Source: Thalassia testudinum
Lineage: Eukaryota; Streptophyta; Magnoliopsida; Alismatales; Hydrocharitaceae
DNA: 64,000 bases
Direction of reading: 5' to 3'
Assembly: GCA_037157565.1 (NCBI GenBank)
Contig: JAZHRO010000063.1
Coordinates: 13,126,001 to 13,190,000, forward strand
The notes below the pieces were generated by a model. That model ran no database searches, was not told the DNA's origin, and saw only the letters and a list, made by a program, of their open reading frames with translations. Both the position numbers and the translations under genes were made by a program. Within the stretch, counting starts at the first letter, position 1; each line of letters starts with the position of its first letter. Shown here one piece after another: positions 42,558-54,998 of the stretch.

Positions 42558-44343
42558 TGATCGCATGGGTTTCGTGTGTTTGAAATCGAGATTAAGAATT
42601 ACCTGTCATCGTAGTTGCAAAACTCATAATCAAATATAATTTATACCAAAACTCTAAGGGAGTCTCGGGTCGAACACAGGGAGGCAACATTTACTTTATA
42701 TGAAAAACATGCTTCAATTTATTTCCTTTCGGTGCTTTGTGGTTTCTTTTTTTTTGTTTTTGAAATAAAATGACAAGCAATTACAAGCGAGAGATGGAAT
42801 CAAATATGATATATTTCATGAATGTCAATATAATAAAATATGAAAGCGTAAAAGAGAAAAGGGGTGAGAAGAAATCTCCTGAAGCGACTATTCGGTGAGA
42901 TGACGACCCTTGGCGGAAGCTCGGATGAAGGAGTTGGGAAGTAGGACGATGGAGGTGAGAAGCGAGAAGACATTGGGTAGAGGAAAGCTTCAGTGTGGCT
43001 CCGGAATGGAGGTGAGAAGTTGGAATGGAGGAAAGAATGCGGAGATGATCTGCTACCAGAGTGGAGGTGGGAGGACGGCTCCAAGGTGACCTATGAATGG
43101 GGGTGGGAAGATGGAGTAATATTTGGTGAGGCAGAGGTACGCTACACTAATAGGAGCCTTAGAAGCTTGAGAATAAGCTCTAACGGAGCGTTGGTAGGCT
43201 TGCTAGAGCTTAGGAGTAGGTGGGAGTAGAGTAGGTAGAGATGGTTTGGTAAGGAGGGTGTGTAGGCCTTTATATAGTGGATTAGAAGAGCATCCCATGC
43301 ACAGGCATTCAACAACAGCCACAAGTGTCACTAAACGCCACTCAAGCTGTATCCAAAAGATCAGTGCCTCTTCATTGCCTTGGCTAGCACACGCACTGCG
43401 CAGGGCATTTAGTGATAGCTGCAAGTGTCACTAAAGGCCTGCTCTTCTGTCATTGCAAATCTCATGTCCACTGGTCACGCCTACAGCTTTCATCGTGCAT
43501 GCTAGCGAGGATGAATCCTGACCGTCGGATGAAGGATTGCACGATCGAGGGAAGATCTAGCCACTTCGCGAGATTTGAACTGCACACTTAGATCTCACGC
43601 TCGATCTGCGTCAGATCGGGTGTCAACCGGCATGTGATCGTTCGCGTGTAGATCCTCCCACTACCGCTACATCGCATGGTGAGATCTGTGTCGCTCGATG
43701 AAGATCGAGCGGCCCAATTTGGTGCTCACTCTCACACTGTTGATTGCACATGCCTGCGGGGATTCGACTGTGCATTCGTGGCTTGAGAGTGCCTGTTGCA
43801 ACCACTACACCATGGCATTCGATTGTCGAGAAAAGGGAGTGGTGTAGTCATGCATCTCAATCTTTGGATGAAGATCCAACGGCCGAGATGAGGCCATCCT
43901 TGAGCTGGGTAAGGAGTTCAGCCATGGAGCGCACATCTCAGCCATTGGATTGCGATCAAACGGCTAAGATCTCATCTTGAGGTGGGCTTGGAACACCTAT
44001 GCTCAGGTGGGGTGGCCTAGATGCTGCCACGTGGTGCCATCTAGGTCGTCTGACTTATTCTTGCGGAGGGTGCTACAGAGCTCTGATTGGGGTGATTCTA
44101 GCATTGATGGACTATGATCGTCGCATTGAATCCATCCATACGGTTGGATTCTTCATCTGAAGCCCATAAAGATGTCACACTGCTTCCTGGCCATGTAAAA
44201 TGACAGAATTAATGTACATAATATACAATTATCCTAAATGCAATGAAATGGATGTTTATGCAATATTTATATCGTGATATGCAATGCTAGGCCTAAGAAC
44301 TATCATAAATAAGCATTTTACGATGAATTTATATGTGTTTACA
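42558..44343 (-). repeat. 3' LTR of element H
   Basis: 1786 bp, on the minus strand TGTAAACACATA to CCATGCGATCA. TATA box CACTATATAAAGG on the minus strand (43267-43279). U3 dyads at 44020-44041, 43861-43882 and 43942-43962. About 55 bases near 43015-43070 are extra relative to the 5' LTR. Confidence 0.92.
43267..43279 (-). promoter_or_regulatory. TATA box, 3' LTR of element H
   Basis: CACTATATAAAGG on the minus strand. The 5' LTR copy has TATATGAAGG. Confidence 0.8.
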
Positions 44344-44380
44344 TAACTCGAAGCTTACTTTTTGCTAGTCCATAACAAAA
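44344..44380 (-). promoter_or_regulatory. PPT hairpin plus polypurine tract (element H)
   Basis: On the minus strand, arms TTTTGTTAT and CTAGCAAAA around GGA, followed by a decayed tract AAGTAAGCTTCGAGTTA next to the LTR. The tract has lost its run of G. Confidence 0.7.
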
Positions 44381-44909
44381 TTAATCAAACTGCTATGTAT
44401 AAAAGTAGAGTCAGGATTTGATTACTTAGGCAAAATTCGTTGATTGCTTTAGAAAATCTCAACCCCAAGACCTAATTACAAAAACTCAATAGTGCCGAGT
44501 GTCTACCAGAATGCAGACCATCCAAGCCCTCACCTTATTTGAAAAGGGAAGATATAATTTTTTTATTTTTTTCTTCTTTTCTTTTTTTTTTTGGACTTTT
44601 TGGTGTTTGAGATTGTCAGGATAAGTTTTTACGGCTACCTAACTCGCCCAAGACTCGAAAAGGACTCTAAGTGCTAAGCATCTTATGAAAATCGTGAAAG
44701 ACTCACTAGGCGATCGTTGAAACGAACTTCAGGTTTCTACGGTCTTAAATGACCTTGCCTAAAGGTTTATCTTTATGATTTGCAGCTTTCTCCCTACTTC
44801 TTTTATTTATGGGGTCAACACAAGGGCGAACCCATTGTATATCTCCCCGATTTATTCTACTTCCCCACTTCTTCCCTAAATGTTTTGGGAATTATTATGC
44901 ATTTTAGTG

Positions 44910-44968
44910 AGCTAGGCTCTAGACAACTAGCCAATGGGCTGTTACGCATAGCAACTTGCCAGCCCTAC
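44910..44968 (-). other. Stem-loop 2 of 3' region (element H)
   Basis: Minus-strand core GGGCTGGCAAGTTGC and, at the other arm, CCTAGCTC, as in F stem-loop 2. Confidence 0.5.
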
Positions 44969-45120
44969 TCATGCGATGAAGTGTGGTTTTGTACATTTTT
45001 TTATTTTCTCCTTTTTCTATTTCTTTTTCTTTTTTTTTCCTTTTTCTCTCTTTTTTTTTTAAGTAGGTGGCTTCTCTGATCTAAGATTTACATTAAAGCA
45101 TTACGACAAAAATGGTCTTG

Positions 45121-45178
45121 TGGCTAGGCTGTGGACAACTGGCCGATGAGCTGTTACCGCCGACAACTTGCCAGCCAT
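45121..45178 (-). other. Stem-loop 1 of 3' region (element H)
   Basis: Arms TGGCTGG and CCTAGCCA pair with one bulged base; loop core GTCGGCGGTAACAGCTCATC. Confidence 0.55.
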
Positions 45179-45738
45179 ACCACCTTAGATAGTTCATTAG
45201 CTACCCAATTTACAAGAAAACTGCCGAAAAGTGAGTCAGAGCAAAAAATGTGTAGATGCTCAGACTTAAAATACCCTCAAATCCGAGGGCAGGGTGATAA
45301 GTCGCATACTTATCATCCCAAATTTTTTACCGATTTAAGATAAGATTATTTGGCGAGGACTCAAGACTAAGTCCACATTCGAGTGGACACCTAGGCTAAT
45401 TAAGCTTGACGACCTGAAGAGTTTAAGTATTCAGGTCCCAAAGTATCAATTCCTAATGTTTGCAACTCCTAATGCCTAAGTTCTCGTCTCCTAATTCTCT
45501 TTCTTTTTTAAGAAGAAAAATAGCAAATTACTATTACGGCTGACAAAAAGATTCATAAGAAATATCTACCCCCCATGTTTAGCTAATGCAATGTCCTCAT
45601 TGTCAAAAATGAAAGCATGAAGGAGAGTAGAAGTGGAAGAATAGCACCTGATTTTTGTGAGATTTTGGTTAGCTTGGAATAGCCTTTACACATGCTGAGT
45701 TTAGTGCCTTCAGCTAGGCGATGATCAGCTCGCAGTGA

Positions 45739-46900
45739 TTAAGGCAAGGTAAGAGCAACCTTGTCCGAGATGAGTTCAGGGAGCATATGGTCAATAAAGG
45801 GTTTGAGACACTGTCCGTTGACCTTGAAGATATTACCCATCTTTGGGTCGAACATTTCGATGGCCTCATTAGGGAAAATCCGCTCAATAACTAACGGGCT
45901 GTCCCACTTAGACTTTAGTTTGCCAGGGAAAAGCTTTAATTGAGAATCAAAAAGCCAGACTTTCTGGTTCGGCTCAAAGCTCTTACATGAAATCATCTGG
46001 ACATGGAGAGCTTTTGTCCTTGCCTTATAGATTTCAGCATTTTCATAAGCATCATTTCATAGCTCCTCCAACTCAGATAGTTGGAGTTTCCAGGTTTTCA
46101 CGGCCAACTCTATGTCAAAATTACAATTCCTGATGGCCCAAAATGCCCGGTATTCAAGTTCTACGAGTAAGTGACATGCCTTACCAAATACCAGACGGAA
46201 CAGATACATACCAATAGGCGTTTTGCATGTTGTATGGTAGGCCCAAAGAACATTATCCAGCTTTTGGGTCCAATCCTTCCTATCAGGGCTAATATTTTTC
46301 TGCAAAATGTTTTTGATCTCCTGATTGGAGACCTCGGCTTGTCCATTCGTCAGAGGGTGGTAAGGTGTGGAAATCAGATGATTCACCCCATATTTCTCTA
46401 ATAAATTTTGAAACTAGGCATGAGTGAAATGTGTGCCACCATCACTCATAATTGCCCATGAAACCCCGAACCAACTGAAGATATTTTTCTTCACAAAATT
46501 GATGACCACCTTCTGGTCATTGGTCCAGGTGGGAATTGCCTCAATCCATGTGCGCACATAATCAACAGCGACCAGAATATACTAGTGTCTAAATGAAGGA
46601 GGGAAGGGTCCCATAAAGTCGATGCCCCAAATGTCCAAAATTTCGACGGAAAGTATAGCGTTCAGGGGCATCATATATCTCTTAGCCATGTTCCTGAGTG
46701 TCTGGCATTAGGTGAATGACTTTGAGAATTCCTAGGCATCCTTAAATAACAATGGCCAATAGAATCTGGATTGCAAGATTTTTGTGGCCATCTTTTTCCC
46801 GGAAAAGTGTCCACCACACGCAGATGTGTGGCAGAACTCAAGTGGAACTCAATTTTTGGGATGCATCGACGAATAATCTATTCTACACCGATGAGGTACA
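45739..46900 (-). pseudogene. Integrase of element H
   Basis: Zinc-binding region near 46830-46690 (CHTSACGGHFSGKK, then [10 protein letters not shown]). Core: [14 protein letters not shown] near 46600 (first Asp), IMSDGGTHFTHA near 46440 (second Asp) and EVSNQEIKNIL near 46320 (Glu). The catalytic D,D,E set is complete. It then has DKLDNVLWAYHT-like sequence, KACHLLVELEYRAFWA and the C-terminal domain at 45996-45739 (QKVWLFDSQLKLFPGKLKSKW, split as QKVWLFDSQLKL and FPGKLKSKW). Stops near 46730, 46585 and 46420 and a frame change near 46030 break it. Followed by the 3' region. Confidence 0.9.
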
Positions 46901-47777
46901 GTTCAGGATCATCCCAAAAATAATATTTGGCCCCAGACACAAGTCTATCCCATTGTTGTTTGGTCCAAACCTGTGGCATTTGACCAACGGCCAAATAATT
47001 GATAATATCCTCAAACGAGGGGGTTCGGATACCCGAGACTATAGGGATAGTTTCATTTGGAAAAGTATTAGAGATCGGGACATCTGGATGAGGAGAATCA
47101 ATTAGGATTCTCGAGAGGTGATCTGCTATGACATTTTGTGCCCCTGCTTTATCACTGGTTTCAAGATCAAATTCTTGAAGCAATAGAATCCAGCAAATAA
47201 GCTGAGGTTTGGCATCCTTTTTGGCCAAGAGATGTTTCAAGATAGAGTGGTCGATAAAGATGATGACACGAGAACCTAACAAATAAGCCCTGAATTTTTC
47301 TGAAGTGAAAACTACGGGTAGCAATTCTTTTTCAGTAATGGTGTAGTTCCTTTAGGCCTCGTCTAGAGTCTTACTAGCGTAGTAAATCATTGAGGGCTTT
47401 TTCTCAATCTTCTGACCCAAGACAGCCCCGATGACATAATTAGATGTGTCAGCCATAATCTCAAATGGGGCTGTCCTGATCGATGGTTGCAACACTGGGG
47501 CACAGGTGATTGTCATTTTTAATAAATCAAATGCCTTACCGCATGATTCACCAAACTCGAATGGCGTGTCTTTGGCCAGAAGGTTACTCAAGGGCCGAGC
47601 AACCTTCGAGAAATCCTTAATGAATCTTTTGTAAAAATCGACATGCCTAAGGAAAGAATAGATCTGTTTTATGGATGTGGGTGGAGGACCTCTAGAGATA
47701 GCATCTACCTTAGCTTTATCAACCTCAATACCCTGACTTGAGACCACATGACCCAGGACAATGCCTTCTTGAGTCAT
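46901..47777 (-). pseudogene. RNase H region of element H
   Basis: Thumb: GIEVDKAKVDAISRGPPP and SFLRHVDFYKRFIKDFSKVA (47700-47590). RNase H: FEIMADTSNYVIGAVLGQK (first Asp, about 47450) and YYASKTLDEA. After a stop the frame 47324-46878 continues with FRAYLLGSRVIIFIDHSILK, KHLLAKKDAKPQLICW, FDLETSDKAGAQNVIADHLS. The last Asp, in IADHLSR, is present. Degrades the RNA template during reverse transcription. One stop and a frame change near 47350-47325. Confidence 0.9.
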
Positions 47778-48430
47778 ACAGTGGCTCTTTTCCTAGCTAA
47801 GGACTATCTGTGTTTTGATGCATCTCTGGAGGATCAATTCCAAGTTAGATAGGCAAGACTCAAAAGAATCTCCAAAAATGGAGAAATCATCCATGAACAC
47901 CTCAAGACAATCTCCCACCATATCAGAAAAGATGGCCAACATGCACCTCTGACAAGTCACAGGTGCATTGCAAAGCCAGAATGGCATTCTACGGAATGCA
48001 AAGGTTCTGTAGGGACATGTGAAGGTTGTCTTTTCCTGGCCTTCGGGATGGATAGGAACTTGGTTATATCTCGAATAACCGTCCAAGAAGCAAAAGTATT
48101 TTTACCTAGCAACCTTTCAAGGATTTGATCGATGAATGGAAAAGGAAAGTGCTCCCTTTTAGTTGCTATGTTCAACTTCCTATAGTCAATACAGACTCTC
48201 CAAGTAGAAGCTGAATGAGTGGTGAAGGTTTCCCCTTTCTCATTAGTCGAAATGGTTTTTCCCATCTTCTTGGGTACAATCTGAACAGGGCCAACCCATG
48301 GACTATCTAAGATTGGGTATATAATCCTAGCATCGAGCCACTTAATTATCTCCTTCTTGGCCACTTCTCGCATATTTGGGTTTAGTCTCCTTTGCATCTC
48401 GTGAGAAGGGCGGGATCCATCTTCCATGAA
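47778..48430 (-). pseudogene. Reverse transcriptase of element H
   Basis: Blocks on the minus strand: KEIIKWLDARIIYPILDSPW (48345-48285), VGPVQIVPKKMG, STWRVCIDYRKLNIATKREHF (WRVCIDYRKLN near 48190), DGYSRYNQVPIHPEGQEKTT (48083), TFAFRRMPFWLCNAP, and the active site FMDDFSIFG (47905-47879). FMDD is intact. One frame change near 48090 separates two frames, and Gly to Trp in RRMPFGLCNAP is a further change. Confidence 0.92.
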
Positions 48431-49001
48431 AATACGATGATTACAATAAGATGGCTCGATCCCCTAAGGTCGTGGATGGTCCAACCAATTGCCTCCTTGT
48501 TGTTCTTAAGGACCTTAATTAACCTCGATTCTTTCTCCTTAGTCAAATCAGTACTAATAATCACCGGGAGCATGTTTTCAAGTCCTAAGAACTCATATTT
48601 CAAATTTTTGGGCAATGGTTTCAATTCAAGCTGAGGTAGGTTTAGAATAGAAGGTAGGGAGGATGTTGACAAAGATTCATCACGACAATCCCGTGGAAGA
48701 GGCTGGGAATGAATAAAATCAATAGCCTCTTCGGGATGTGGTAGGTCTGCCACAGAGGGTTGTGGGTTGGGTTCGCTAAAGCTGGTGGAGTCCTTGAGTG
48801 CATTAATCATCATACAAGTCTCAAAATCCTAATCCTCAAGCTCCTCAATGAATCCACAATCCTCAAATCATCTTATCGCCTTAAAAATATCCAGAGCTAG
48901 CTTCTTATGCCCAAAGGTGATCTCCATACTACCACTTTCACAACTTATGTTGGCCTTGGGGGTAGCTAGGAACGGACACCCCAGAATGATGGGTGTGTTC
49001 C
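48431..49001 (-). pseudogene. Linker between protease and RT of element H
   Basis: Open from 48813 to 48382. It has LPQLELKPLPKNLKYEFLGL, LPVIISTDLTKEKESRLIKV and LKNNKEAIGWTIHDLRGSS (LGxxxxLPVIIS is typical of the Athila connector). Same block as C (33650-33790). Confidence 0.82.
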
Positions 49002-49784
49002 TCAAATCGTTAGGTACATCCATTCAAGGACGAGGAAATGTACAAGAAAATAGAAATCCTTGACCTTGACAATTACATCCTCAATAATGCCTCTCAGTGT
49101 GATGACCGATCGGTCCACTAATTGTAGCATTATTGAGGTTGGCCTAAGTTCACCTAACCCAAACCTCTCGTAAAGAGAAGTTAGGAATAGGTTGATGGAT
49201 GCACCTAGATCCAATAGTGCCCTATCAAAAGTGTATTCCCTAATAATGCATGAGGTCAAGGGGCCACCTGGATCTTTCTTCCTTTGACGAAGGTGATGCA
49301 AGATCATAGAACTTGCCTGCTTAGAGAGAATCACCTTCCTCGGAGTAGGTTCTCTTAGCTTATGCTTTTGGGTAGATAGTTCTTTCAAAAATTTAGCGTA
49401 AGTCGGGATGTGCTTAATAGCATCGAGGAGCGGAATATTGATTGCTACGCTCTGGAATAAATCCAGGAGCTCCTCGTTGCTACCTAGGGTTTTCTTCTTC
49501 TTGGCTTTCAATAGGGCTTCAGGGAACGGGATATGGGTGGTATCTTCAATTTTCGGTCCCTGGGCCATATTGTCTTCTTCAATCTCCTCCTCTTCTCTCT
49601 CAAGCTCCCTAGGGTTTTGGCATCTAGAAGGTAATTTAGGGTCCTGGGTTTGTTTTTCAATTCTCAAGGTGATAGATTTTGCAGAGGCATAAGGGTTTGG
49701 ATCGTGAGGTGGGTTAGTGAAGATTGGAGGGCCTTGGTTGGTCATGTAACTAGAAGAAGAAGATGAGGGACACAGCTCAACCAC
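49002..49784 (-). pseudogene. gag C-terminus and protease of element H
   Basis: A 260-codon open frame. Gag part: SITLRIEKQTQDPKLPSR, an acidic run (EREEEEIEED), IPFPEALLKAKKKKTLGSN, INIPLLDAIKHIPTYAKFLK. Protease: FDRALLDLGASINLFLTSLY (active site near 49190-49220), ELRPTSIMLQLVDRSV, IIEDVIVKVKDFYFLVHF. The active-site motif DLGASIN is intact. The end of the domain is lost at a stop near 49002. Confidence 0.9.
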
Positions 49785-51292
49785 TTAAGCATGTGCATGT
49801 GGGTCCCTTTGATTCTCGTACCCTTGGGCTCTATTGCCTTGATTTTGCACATTGCGTGGGTTAGGTATGGGTTTGGATGGTAGAGATCCAGGTTGTCATG
49901 TTAGCAATTAACCTGGATTGCAAGTTATCCAATGATGTCTTCATTTGCTGGATAAGCTGAAGCATGGACCCTTGCATTTCCACCATCTGTTGGTTTAAAT
50001 CAGCCTGCCTTGCAGATTGTTGGGCATTCCAAGATGGCTGAGTAAGTGGTCTCGGGGGCAACTGGGTGTATAATTGACCCTGACCCATAGGTCTTTGAAA
50101 TGCATAGTTGCTGGGTCAAGTTTGGGTCTATTGCCCCTGACTTTTCTAAGAGAAGTTAGGGTGGTACCTCTAACCCAAGTTATAAGTGTTGGAATACGGG
50201 TTGGACCTAACATTCTCCTGCATTGCATACGCATCCTCATATGATGAGGATGGAGAGAAGGAAGGATCAAAAAAGCTGGGATCAAAGGCCCCAGTTTGTA
50301 ACCCATAAGGTTCCAAGAAATCCTTGCTCATAGGTTGAGTTGAATCAAGTTGGTTCACAAACTCTCGCCTCGTGGGAGCTTGTGAGGTATGGAATCCCAA
50401 ATTCTGGGATTGAGTAGGTGTAGAAGTGTTTCCCAAATTCCCAGACATCCATTCTTCCATTCTCTTAGCAACCAAGTCCATTTTATCCAGTTTATTACAA
50501 ATCAATTCCATGTTAAATGAATGAGAATGCTGGATCTCATTAGCACTTGACCTAGGATGTTGGGACCGATTGAATGCATCCATGTACCTATGATTAATTA
50601 GGTTCTCACTCATTTCCTCAAATAGGTCGTATGCACTATCTACATCCCCGTTGAGGAAATTGCCTCCACAGGAGGCGTCCACGTGATTACAGAGTTGTTC
50701 AACCAACCCATGATAGAAAATCTGCATGAGTTGCCATTTTGGGACCTCGTGGAGTGGACACTTCCTCAAAAGTTCCTGGAATCACTCCCAGGCACCATGA
50801 AACGGTTCCATCGGCCGCTGGGCAAAAGTGGTAATTGCCCGTCGCAAGGCATTAGTCCTTTTGATAGGGAAGAATTTCTTCAAGAAAGCCATCTTAAGAG
50901 CAACCCAAGTTTTAATCGGCCATCCTATGGTCTGGTACCAATGTGCGGCCTTATCCTTGAGAGAGTGGCGGAAAGCCTCATGATCATTTGCTCTTCGTTC
51001 ACATTCCTTGCTCTGGTGGTCTGAACCAAAGTGGTCAGATCCTCTAAGTGTAGCCCATGAAAATGCTTAATCAAACTTAAGACTTAGGGCTTGATTTCTA
51101 TGTCTCCGGTAGGAAACATGATGCCGGGACTTTCCCCATAATTTGAAGGATCATAAAAATCCTTCAAGGGCTGGGCGCCCTGCCCATGCATACATTGGAA
51201 CCATTACTGCATCTGCTGCAATTCTTCCAACTGCCTTTGAATCAGCTCCTGCTGGTTCAGGGGCGGAGGAGGTGGTTGTTGATCAGCCATGG
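49785..51292 (-). pseudogene. gag of element H
   Basis: A start codon is likely at 51292 (MADQQPPPPPLNQQELI), but a stop follows after about 30 codons (near 51204). Further down in changing frames: NYGESPGIMFPTGDIEIKP, then the best part, 50769-50170 (MRKCPLHEVPKWQLMQIFYHG, split as CPLHEVPKW and QLMQIFYHG; DASCGGNFLNGDVDSAYDLF; ELICNKLDKMDLVAKRMEEW). Then a frame with QMVEMQGSMLQLIQQMKTSL (50000-49930). No zinc knuckle is visible, as usual for Athila gag. Confidence 0.85.
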
Positions 51293-52616
51293 GATCTGCT
51301 TGGCTATAGCTCAACCTCCGCCTCGTAGAATGATCTAAAGGTCCTTCCAATCTAGGGTTCAATGACCTCCTTCCAAGCATACACTTGAAGGAAGTCGGAA
51401 GGACGGGGAAGAGAAGGAGCCCTACAGCACAAAAATACAAGCTTGCCCTTAGGTTGGGAACCCTAAAGGTCTACAGACTCTCAGAATCCATCCTAAGATT
51501 ATGGATGATTTACTCTACTTATGTCTAGGCAATCCGACCAGTTAGAAGGAGGGACTGGGGAGAAGGTTCTTCCTTTGGCTTGCGCCTCTGATTCCTAGTG
51601 TAACCCCTAGCCGCGGTCATTTGACACTACTACCCTAGCTAGACATCAGATTGACTAGTATAAGCAGGTTATTCATGAATGATCTCAATCTGGATCCTGA
51701 CGAGCGAATGAATCCTTAGGGCCAATGTCTAATTGATTTTAGTTAGGCTTGGGAAATTGGTGCTTCTGGAATGTGATGGGCCCTCAATGGGTTGTGCCCT
51801 TAATGATTTGTTTGAGAATGTGTGAATGTGCACAACCAAGAGATTTTCAAGAAAGACTATTAATGTTGAGGTGAGTTTTAGGGTTCGAATCTTGCTTAAT
51901 AGCTTTTAGGATTCAAATATTAGGTGTTTTCAACAAAGTTTTGTGAGGCAAACCAAGTTTGTTTTTTTAAAAGCACGTGTTCAAGTATTTTCCTTTAGAA
52001 ATCAAGAAAAATATTGAGTTCTTGGCTTGATCTAGTTATTGAATCCCATGGGGTAGCTACAAAATGAACCTCTTTTGGATTAGGTGGTGCTGCCCAAACA
52101 ATTCAATCAATCGACTCAAATGCACCACTGATTAAGGCAAACAAAAAGGTAATTAACCTAATATGATTTCTACTCTTTTATGTGTTGAATTAGTGTACCA
52201 GGTCCATAGGTTGGAATCTCAATTGAGTAGATGAAAATCAAGTTAGGTTATGTGCCTCTGATGTGGGTGTATAAAGTGTGTAAATTGATTCATCCCACAG
52301 AAAGTATCTTTTTGTTTTTTCTTTATAAAATGTGGGTGAGATGGGTGAAGGTGGCAAACAAGACAAACAAAGTCTATCCTAGGAATTATGCAAACACCTA
52401 AGTAGATTAGATCTTGGTTATGATTGTGGCGAAATGAACTAGTTGAGGGGGAATGAGGGGGACACTTACAAAACACTCTACCCGCACTTTACCATGGTCT
52501 ACCACACTTGGATCTCCATGTTAGGGTACCTGCAAGACAATAGATCAGAGATAAGCAGGGTTAGTGCTATGTAAATGCAAAGAAGTGTAGAAAACAATAA
52601 AGTAAATTCCGTTGCC
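51293..52616 (-). other. Untranslated leader of element H
   Basis: About 1.3 kb without a long frame. Shared with element A's leader (for instance the blocks near 51555-51640 and 51775-51810). A near-poly(T) and A/T-rich part at 52300-52330. Confidence 0.65.
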
Positions 52617-52634
52617 TCCCCGGCAACAGTGAGA
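52617..52634 (-). promoter_or_regulatory. Primer-binding site, tRNA-Asp type (element H)
   Basis: On the minus strand TCTCACTGTTGCCGGGGA: the second half GTTGCCGGGGA matches the tRNA-Asp site exactly and the first half has decayed. Four bases from the LTR end. Confidence 0.85.
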
Positions 52635-52638
52635 AAAT

Positions 52639-54372
52639 GATCGCATGGGTTTCGTGTGTTTGAAATCGGGGTTAAGAATAACTTGTCACCGTATTTGCAA
52701 AACTTGTAATCAAATATAATCTATACCAAAACTCCAAGGGAGTCCTGGGTCGAACACAGGGAGGAGACGTTTACTTTGTATGAAAAGCATGCTTCGATGT
52801 GTTTCTTTTTGGTGTTTTGTGGTTTTCTTATTTTTTTTGTTTTTGAAATAAAATGACAAGCAATCACAAGAGAGAGATGGAATCAAATATGATATATTTC
52901 ATGAATGTCAATTACAATAAATTATGAAAGCGTAAAAGGGAAAAGGGATGAGAAGAAATCTCCCAAAGAGACAGTTTGGTGAGACGACAGCACTTGGCGA
53001 AAGCTCGGATGGAGTTGGGAAGCAGGACGATGAAGGTGAGAAGTGGGAAGACGTCGAGTAGAGGAAAGCTTTAGCGTGGCCCCGGAATGGAGGTGGGAGG
53101 ACGGCTCCAAGGCAACCTATGAATGGGGATGGGAAGATAAAGGAATATTTGGTAAGGTAGGGGTTCGCTACACTAACAAGAGCCCTGGGAGAATGAGAGT
53201 AAGCTCTAACGGAGCGTTGGTAGGCTTGCTAGAGCTTAAGAGTAGGTGGGAGTAGAGTAGGTAGAGATGGTTTAGTAAGGGAGGTGTGTAGGCCTTCATA
53301 TAGTGGATGGGAAGAAGAGCATCCCACACACAGGCATTCAGCAATAGCTACAGGCATCACGAAAGGTCGCTCAAGCTGTCGCCAAAAGATTCGCACCTCT
53401 TCATTGCCTTGGCTGGCGCATGCACTACATAGACCATTTACTAACAGCAGCAAGTGTCACTAAAGGCCCTCTCTTCTATCACTACAAATCCTGCGCCTAC
53501 CACTCACCCCCGCAGCTGTCATCACGCACGTAGGCGAGGATGAATCCTGACCATCAAATGAAGGATTGCACGGTCGAGGGAAGATCGCACCCCTTCGCAA
53601 GATTTGAACTGCGCACTCAGATTGCACACTCGATCTACATCAGATCGAGCATCGGTCGACACGTGATCATCCTCGTGCGGATCTTCTCGCTGTCACCATG
53701 TCACATGGCAAGATCTATGCCACTCGTTGAAGATCACGTTGCCCAATTTGGTGCTCACCCTTACACTGTTCATAGCATGCGCCCGTAGGGATTTGACCTT
53801 GCATTCGTGGCTTGAGAGCACCTGTCGTGACTGCTGTGCCATCGCGTTGGATTGTCAAGTAGAGGGAGCAGTGCAGTCATGCATCTCAACCATTGGATGA
53901 AGATCCAATGGCCGAGATGAGGCCATCCTTGAGCTAGGTGAGGAGTTCAGCCGTGGAGCACACATCTCACCCGTTGGATCTCAATCCAATGGCTGGGATT
54001 CCATTTGCGACAGGCTTAGAACGCCTTGGCTCAGGTGGGGCGGCCTAGATGGTGCCATGTGGCACCATCTGGGTCGTCTGTCTTCTTCTTGCAGAGGGTG
54101 CTATAGAGCTTTGATCAGGGTGATTCTCGCGTTGACAGACTGTGATCGTCACTTTGAATCCATCTGTACAGTCGGATTCTTCATCCGAAGCCCACAAAGA
54201 TTTTGCATTGCCTCTTGGCCATGTAAAATGATAGAATTAATGTACATAATATACAACTATCCTAAATGCAATGCAATGGATGTTTGTGCAATATTTATAT
54301 CATGATATGCAATGCTAGGCCTAGGAACTATCATAAATAAGCATTTTATGATGAATTTATATGTGCTTAACA
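52639..54372 (-). repeat. 5' LTR of element H
   Basis: 1734 bp; on the minus strand TGTTAAGCACAT to CCATGCGATCA. U3 dyads at 54048-54069, 53890-53912 and 53970-53992. The TATA box is damaged: CACTATATGAAGG (53293-53305) against CACTATATAAAGG in the 3' LTR. Confidence 0.92.
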
Positions 54373-54377
54373 CATTT
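54373..54377. repeat. Target-site duplication of element H, right copy
   Basis: CATTT, identical to 42553-42557. Confidence 0.9.
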
Positions 54378-54961
54378 GCTTTTAGAAAAAGAAGAAAATC
54401 AAGAAGAAAAATGAAAAGAAAGAAAAAGTAAAAAAGAATAAAAAAAAGACATTCTTCTGAATAAGTCGGTATGTTCTCCAGATTCCTTTAAATTCTTCTA
54501 CTAAAGAGATTTTTCAGGGTGCATTATAAATACCCTATTTCTACCAAATATTCTTTCAGCCACAATGCAATAAGAGTTGGGTTGAGTCTTCACTCATTTT
54601 TGAGAGTCAATCCAAAGACATGAGCTGAAGCTGGGACCAACCTGGACTTAAAAAGACATAAAACCCTAGGCTTGAGTCTTAGTATTCATCTGGTTAGTAT
54701 TGATTAATCACAAAGCCAAACCATAACCTTTTAGCTTTTGAACTTGGTAAAACACACTGAGTCCTGGAAATTGCACTTAAGGTCTAAATATCAAGAGTCC
54801 TTGTTGGTTGAGAGATGGTCTATATTATGTAAGTCTTGAGTTCTGGTAAGTCTTCCATAGCAGCTGGTTCTCACAATGTCCAATAGATAAACACATTAAT
54901 ATTGCTTCAGAAAACTCTTTAGCTTAAGAACATTTCTAAACACCTTACTATTAAAAAAGTG
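54378..54961 (+). other. 3' untranslated region of element C, last piece
   Basis: Starts with a purine-rich tract (54378-54450), then A/T-rich non-coding sequence. It continues 42552 across element H. Confidence 0.65.
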
Positions 54962-54998
54962 TTTTGCTTGGGGCTAGCAAAAGATAGGCATGAGGGTG
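54962..54998 (+). promoter_or_regulatory. PPT hairpin plus polypurine tract (element C)
   Basis: Arms TTTTGCTTG and CTAGCAAAA around GGG, then GATAGGCATGAGGGTG up to the LTR. Confidence 0.82.

Larger units (their letters stand above)
44381..45738 (-). other. 3' untranslated region of element H
   Basis: On the minus strand, in order: internal purine tract (45566-45578), GATAAGT-type hairpin (45293-45316), stem-loop 1 (45121-45178), purine tract (44995-45062) and stem-loop 2 (44910-44968). The order and spacing agree with A and F. Confidence 0.75.
42558..54372 (-). mobile_element. Element H: near-complete Athila retrotransposon
   Basis: 11.8 kb on the minus strand. LTRs 52639-54372 (5') and 42558-44343 (3'), target duplication CATTT on both sides, tRNA-Asp primer site at 52617-52634, then leader, gag, protease, RT, RNase H, integrase, 3' region and PPT. 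All pol domains are present with catalytic motifs, but several stops and frame changes break the polyprotein. No env-like frame is seen. It is the best model of the autonomous partner for A. Confidence 0.95.

Noticed and set aside
42800..43084. 94-codon minus-strand frame with Ser/Pro/His-rich sequence
   Set aside because: Lies in R-U5 of the H LTR; the sister frame in the 5' LTR (52922-53110) is shorter and different, so it is not conserved as protein.
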